Shown here: one piece after another, positions 60,432 to 64,000 of the stretch | How the letters are laid out: each line of letters begins with the position of its first letter | Numbering within the stretch: the stretch's first letter is position 1 | Origin: SHZI01 sp031395645 | GTDB lineage: Bacteria > Pseudomonadota > Gammaproteobacteria > Steroidobacterales > GCA-2729495 | DNA: 64,000 nt | NCBI GenBank assembly: GCA_031395645.1 | Contig: JANNJM010000072.1 | Coordinates: 1-64,000, forward strand | Reading direction: 5' to 3' | Translations under genes and position numbers: made by a program | The notes under the pieces: model-generated | What the model saw: only the letters and a program-made list of their open reading frames with translations | Database searches by the model: none | What the model was told of the DNA's origin: nothing

Positions 60432-60886
60432 GGCTCGTGCCGCCACTGCGCGAGCAGTTCGTCAAAGCGTGCCGTCGAGACCCGGCCGTAGAGGTGATCG
60501 TCGATCATCATGGCAGGCGCACAGGCGCAATTGCCCAGGCAGTACACGGGCTGCAGGGAGAACTGGCCGTCTGCGGTAGTCTCGTGGAAGCCCACTTCGA
60601 GCCGTTGTTGTACATGCCTTGCCAGCCGGTCAGCCTGCATCGCCTGGCAGGCTTCGGCACGGCACAGCCGCACGGTGTGCCTGCCGGCCGGCGACTGGCG
60701 GAAGTGGTGATAGAACGTGATGACGCCATGGACTTCGGCGCGCGAGAGATTGAGGCCCTCGGCGATGGCGGGGACTGCTGCGGGCGGGATATGGCCCAGC
60801 TCGTCCTGAATGGCATGCAGCACCAGCAACAGCGGCCCTGGCTGCTCGCGAAGCCGCGCAATGATGTGATTGATCTGCGGGGTCAT
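60428..60886 (-). CDS. fdsG: NAD-dependent formate dehydrogenase gamma subunit FdsG
   Basis: 152 residues from ATG 60886, NuoE-like. A helical part (LLLVLHAIQDELGHIPPAAV, EVHGVITFYHHFR) is followed by the 2Fe-2S thioredoxin fold with cysteines in LCRAEACQAM and YCLGNCACAP. First gene of the fdsGBACD operon. A REP-like repeat stands upstream at 60964. Confidence 0.95.
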   Translation of the reverse strand: MTPQINHIIARLREQPGPLLLVLHAIQDELGHIPPAAVPAIAEGLNLSRAEVHGVITFYHHFRQSPAGRHTVRLCRAEACQAMQADRLARHVQQRLEVGFHETTADGQFSLQPVYCLGNCACAPAMMIDDHLYGRVSTARFDELLAQWRHEP

Positions 60887-60963
60887 GGTGCTTGCAGGGC
60901 TAAGGGTACACCGCTGAACCGGCAGCGCGTGTGGCACGCAAAGGGTTGTTGGGGTAGTTTGGG

Positions 60964-60986
60964 GTCGCGGCTGAAGCCGCTCCTAC
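60964..60986 (+). repeat. REP-like palindrome (GGC variant)
   Basis: gtcgcggctgaagccgc followed by tcctac. A variant of the 41932 repeat in which both stem arms changed together (cggc/gccg), keeping the hairpin. It lies between divergent fdsG and the YbhB-like gene. Confidence 0.7.
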
Positions 60987-61000
60987 CGGAGTTTAGTGTT

Positions 61001-61549
61001 ATGCGGTTTTTGATCACCACGCTGTTGCTCGTCCTTGGCACGGCCCACGCGGAAGACAGCAAGTTCCAGCTCATCAGCCCGGATCTGCCGCCTGGCCAGG
61101 TTATTGCCATCAAGCAGGTCTACAAGGGCTTTGGCTGTGAAGGTGGCAACGTGTCGCCGGCTTTGAGCTGGCGCAACCCCCCGGCCGGCACGAAGAGCTT
61201 TGCGCTCCTGATGCACGACCCGGACGCGCCCACTGGCAGTGGCTGGTGGCACTGGGTCGTCTGGAACATCCCGGCCAGCCTGCTGGCCCTGCCGGCCCGG
61301 GCGGGCGATCCGGCCGCTGGCCTGCTGCCGGCCGGCATCATGCAGGGCAATACCGATTTCGGTACGCCCGGTTACGGTGGCCCGTGTCCGCCGCCGGGCT
61401 CCGGTCCGCACCACTACCACTTCCGGCTGCACGCGCTGAAGGTGGAGAAGCTCGACCTGCCGGCCAACGCTACGGCGGCCTTCGTGGGCTACAACGTGCT
61501 GGCCAACTCGCTCGGGACGGCCGAATTGATGGCCATTTACTCCCGATAG
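61001..61549 (+). CDS. Exported YbhB/YbcL (PEBP-like) protein
   Basis: 182 residues from ATG 61001. Signal peptide MRFLITTLLLVLGTAHA. PEBP/Raf-kinase-inhibitor-like motifs: GFGCEGGNVSPALSWRNPP, FALLMHDPDAPTGSGWWHW, VVWNIPASLLALP, GTPGYGGPCPPPGSGPHHY and FRLHAL. The periplasmic bacterial members have no settled function; ligand binding is assumed. It sits between two REP-like copies. Confidence 0.9.
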   Translation: MRFLITTLLLVLGTAHAEDSKFQLISPDLPPGQVIAIKQVYKGFGCEGGNVSPALSWRNPPAGTKSFALLMHDPDAPTGSGWWHWVVWNIPASLLALPARAGDPAAGLLPAGIMQGNTDFGTPGYGGPCPPPGSGPHHYHFRLHALKVEKLDLPANATAAFVGYNVLANSLGTAELMAIYSR

Positions 61550-61556
61550 GGGTGGG

Positions 61557-61579
61557 GTCGCGGCTGAAGCCGCTCCTAC
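61557..61579 (+). repeat. REP-like palindrome (GGC variant), second copy
   Basis: Identical to 60964-60986, eight bases after the YbhB-like stop codon. Confidence 0.7.
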
Positions 61580-61668
61580 GCGCTCCTGCAATTGTCGAGT
61601 TCGTCACGGCGGGCCGGCTCTTGATGCCAGACGCTGTCAGCCGGGCATGGGTTTTGGGGAGAGATCTG

Positions 61669-62337
61669 ATGGCTAAGGGCTTTGGAATGCTGGCAGCACC
61701 GCTGCTACTGACCGGCGTGGTCTTGCCGGCGTCGGCCGGCGACTTTTCGCTCGGCGTTACTGGCAGCACGCTGGGATTCGGCGCCGAGGCCGGCTATGAC
61801 TTCAGCGACCGCTTTGGCATTCGCCTGGGCGGCTACGCCTTCTCGATGGGCCAGGATGGCGTGGAAAGCGGCATCAGGTACGACGGCGACCTCGACCTGT
61901 CGAACGTTGGTGCCTACCTCGACTGGCACCCCTTCGCCGGCGCTTTCCGGGTGAGCGGCGGATGGTTCTCTACCGACAACGGGCTCGACGTGCTGGGCCA
62001 GCCGGGTGCGGGTGATGCCTACGACATCGGCGGCGTCACGTTCACGGCCGCCGAAGTCGGCACGCTGCGCGCGACGGCTGACCTGGGCAGTTCCGCCCCG
62101 TTCCTGGGCGCGGGCTGGGTCTGGGGCCGGGCCAATGGCGGCCTCGCGTGGAGCCTTGATCTGGGCGTCCTGTTCCAGGACTCCCCGGACATTGAGCTGA
62201 CCTCCACGGGCGGGACGCTGAGCAATGAGCCGGAACTGGTGGCTGCCATCGCAGAGGAAGAGGCTGAGCTGGAAGCCGATGTCGACCAGTACGAACTCTA
62301 CCCGGTCGTCTCCTTTGGCCTGAGCTACCGATTCTGA
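61669..62337 (+). CDS. Outer-membrane beta-barrel protein
   Basis: 222 residues from ATG 61669, with GGGGAGAG upstream. Signal peptide (MLAAPLLLTGVVLPASA), then amphipathic strands such as FGAEAGYDFSDRFGIRLGGY, VGAYLDWHPFAGAFRVSGGW and LGAGWVWGRANG. It ends YPVVSFGLSYRF, with the terminal Phe recognised by the BAM complex. It resembles small ompW/OprF-like barrels but I cannot name a family. An acidic segment (EEEAELEADVD) precedes the last strand. Confidence 0.75.
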   Translation: MAKGFGMLAAPLLLTGVVLPASAGDFSLGVTGSTLGFGAEAGYDFSDRFGIRLGGYAFSMGQDGVESGIRYDGDLDLSNVGAYLDWHPFAGAFRVSGGWFSTDNGLDVLGQPGAGDAYDIGGVTFTAAEVGTLRATADLGSSAPFLGAGWVWGRANGGLAWSLDLGVLFQDSPDIELTSTGGTLSNEPELVAAIAEEEAELEADVDQYELYPVVSFGLSYRF

Positions 62338-62344
62338 CGGTATA

Positions 62345-62368
62345 GTCGGGGGGATGCTTCCCCCCGAC
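62345..62368 (+). promoter_or_regulatory. Hairpin enclosing the lhr start codon
   Basis: Perfect 9-base arms gtcgggggg / ccccccgac; the six-base loop atgctt contains the ATG of the helicase gene. It starts eight bases after the outer-membrane protein stop, so it may act as a terminator and hide the start codon. Confidence 0.6.
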
Positions 62369-64000
62369 TTTCACCCCGCCGTCGCCGGCTGGTTCGCTGA
62401 CCGTTTTGGCGTGCCCACGCCGGTGCAGGCCGGGGCCTGGCCGGCCATCCAGGCCGGTCGGCACACGCTCATGGCCGCGCCCACGGGCTCCGGCAAGACC
62501 CTTGCGGCGTTCCTCGCCGCCATCGATGCCCTTCTCAAGGAGGGTCTGGCGGGTAATGGCCTGCCAGCCGAAACCCGGGTGCTGTACGTCTCGCCGCTGA
62601 AGGCGCTGTCCAACGATATCCGCAGGAATCTGGACGAGCCGCTCGCGGGCATACGGCAGCGGCTCTCGGTCTTCGAGCAGGTCGAGATCCGTACGGCGGT
62701 GCGGACCGGCGATACGCCCCAGGTCGAGCGTGCCCGCATGCGGCGCACGCCACCGCACATCCTCGTGACCACGCCAGAGTCACTGTTCATCCTGCTCACC
62801 TCAGCATCGGGCCGGGCCATGCTGTCGACTACGCGCACGGTCATCGTCGACGAACTGCACGCGGTGGCGGACACGAAGCGTGGCGCTCACCTCGCGCTGT
62901 CCCTCGAGCGGCTGGCGGCTTTGTGCCTGCGGGAACCGGTCCGCATTGGCATCTCTGCGACCCAGAAACCCATGGCGCGCATGGCCGAGTTTCTGGTGGG
63001 CAACCGGCCCGCCGAGGGTGCTGGCGCGTGCGCGATCGTGGACGCGGGCTTCACGAGGCAGCGCGATCTCGCCATCGAACTGCCGGCATCGCCGCTTGCA
63101 CCGGTCATGGCCAACGAGGTGTGGGCCGAGATCTACGACCGGCTGGCGGCGCTCGTGCAGGAGCACCGGACCACGCTGATTTTCGTCAACACGCGGCGCC
63201 TCGCCGAGCGCGCGGCCCGCCACCTGGCCGACCGGCTCGGTGAAGATGCCGTGACTGCCCATCACGGCAGTCTGGCGCGTGATCACCGGCTGGACGCCGA
63301 AGAGCGGCTCAAAGCGGGCAAGCTCAAGGTGCTGGTGGCCACTGCCTCGCTGGAGCTCGGCATCGACATCGGCGATGTCGATCTCGTCTGCCAGATCGCG
63401 TCGCCGAAGAGCATCGCCACCTTCCTGCAGCGGGTCGGACGCTCGGGTCACGGCGTGGACCGCGTGCCGAAGGGCCGCCTGTTTCCGGTGTCGCGTGACG
63501 ATCTCGTGGAGTGCGTGGCGCTGCTGGATGCCGTCCGCCGCGAGGAGCTGGATGCGATTCACCTGCAGGGACCGTCGCTGGATGCCCTGGCCCAGCAGAT
63601 CGTGGCTGAGGTCGCGATGGGTGAGTGGGCTACCGGGGACTTGTATGCGCTGGCCCGCCGCGCCTGGCCCTACCGGGAGCTGTCCCGGGCCGCCTTTGAT
63701 TCGGTCGTGCACACGCTGGCAGACGGCTACAACACCGCGCGCGGCCGCCGCGCGGCGCACCTGCACTACGATGCCGTGAACCAGCGCCTGCGGGCCCGGC
63801 CTGGCGCCCGGCTCACGGCGATCACCAACGGCGGCACGATTCCCGACCAGTTCGACTATGACGTGGTGCTGCTGCCGGAGAGCCTGCCCATCGGCACGCT
63901 CAACGAGGACTTCGCCTTTGAGAGCATTCCCGGCGACATCTTCCAGCTCGGCAATACGTCTTACCGGATCCGCAAGGTGGAGACGGGGCGCGTGTATGTC
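62354..64000 (+). CDS. Lhr-type superfamily 2 DNA helicase, 3' end beyond window
   Basis: The first 549 residues are present; the frame is open to the window edge. The Walker A is AAPTGSGKTLAAF, motif Ia YVSPLKALSNDI, motif Ib TTPESLFILL, DExH box VDELHAV, motif III GISATQ, with the second RecA domain carrying FVNTRRLAERAA, ATASLELGIDIGDVDLVCQI and QRVGRSGH. The following winged-helix/Lhr core begins. Lhr helicases unwind RNA:DNA hybrids and act in DNA repair. ATG 62354 lies in the loop of a GC-rich hairpin; no Shine-Dalgarno outside that hairpin is obvious. Confidence 0.92.
   Translation, partial: MLPPDFHPAVAGWFADRFGVPTPVQAGAWPAIQAGRHTLMAAPTGSGKTLAAFLAAIDALLKEGLAGNGLPAETRVLYVSPLKALSNDIRRNLDEPLAGIRQRLSVFEQVEIRTAVRTGDTPQVERARMRRTPPHILVTTPESLFILLTSASGRAMLSTTRTVIVDELHAVADTKRGAHLALSLERLAALCLREPVRIGISATQKPMARMAEFLVGNRPAEGAGACAIVDAGFTRQRDLAIELPASPLAPVMANEVWAEIYDRLAALVQEHRTTLIFVNTRRLAERAARHLADRLGEDAVTAHHGSLARDHRLDAEERLKAGKLKVLVATASLELGIDIGDVDLVCQIASPKSIATFLQRVGRSGHGVDRVPKGRLFPVSRDDLVECVALLDAVRREELDAIHLQGPSLDALAQQIVAEVAMGEWATGDLYALARRAWPYRELSRAAFDSVVHTLADGYNTARGRRAAHLHYDAVNQRLRARPGARLTAITNGGTIPDQFDYDVVLLPESLPIGTLNEDFAFESIPGDIFQLGNTSYRIRKVETGRVYV

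Overview
This window is a GC-rich, gene-dense stretch of bacterial chromosome. Gene content suggests a gammaproteobacterium of the Steroidobacter/Nevskia/Chromatiales kind: a fused indolepyruvate:ferredoxin oxidoreductase, an fds-type NAD-linked formate dehydrogenase, bactofilin, GlyGly-type and PEP-CTERM-type C-terminal sorting tails, and REP palindromes beginning with GTAG. This placement is an inference; no rRNA or marker gene is present.

Layout. 0-14 kb: a TolB-like lipoprotein with an abnormal 3' end, an SDR dehydrogenase, a GH17 glucanase, a large secreted repeat protein with a GlyGly-type tail, a translationally coupled membrane protein of unknown function, the fused indolepyruvate oxidoreductase, a LamG/Ig secreted protein and a Tat-exported DUF1838 protein. 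14-26.6 kb: a short RlmN-type radical SAM enzyme, an SRAP (YedK/HMCES) DNA-protection protein, two GNATs, two small conserved proteins, bactofilin, a methyltransferase-like protein, a DUF418 membrane protein behind an M1-M28-PDZ protease fusion, a membrane-anchored C13 (legumain-like) protease, a frameshifted PQQ propeller and a thioredoxin-fold protein. 26.9-33 kb: a CheB-CheR-PAS fusion overlapping a PAS hybrid histidine kinase, then a stand-alone CheB and a DUF3309 peptide. This looks like a stress-signalling module, since no chemoreceptor, CheA or CheW is present.

33.2-41.8 kb is an accessory region on the 3' side of a tRNA-Arg(ACG) gene. A broken zeta toxin, a ParE/Phd pair, a HigBA pair, a trypsin-like protease with a TonB C-terminal domain, a HAF-repeat surface protein, an LprI-like protein, a TonB-domain lipoprotein and a PEP-CTERM remnant lie between copies of the tRNA 3' end. 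Three of these copies carry a shared flanking sequence. I read the region as a tandem set of small integrated cassettes with no integrase in the window.

42-61 kb returns to housekeeping and metabolic genes: a CDGSH protein coupled to a CPA2 antiporter, an NmrA-like protein flanked by two hairpin elements, a CBS-moaB-gloB-CPXCG operon, an omega-aminotransferase followed by alanine dehydrogenase, another toxin-antitoxin pair, a quinone reductase-xdhC-moeA operon, moaA and the complete fdsGBACD operon. moaA, moaB, moeA, the XdhC-family protein and FdhD (FdsC) together would supply and sulfurate the molybdenum cofactor used by FdsA. 61-64 kb holds a YbhB-like protein, an outer-membrane barrel and the 5' part of an Lhr-type helicase that runs off the window. 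Two genes (PQQ propeller, zeta toxin) carry frameshifts.
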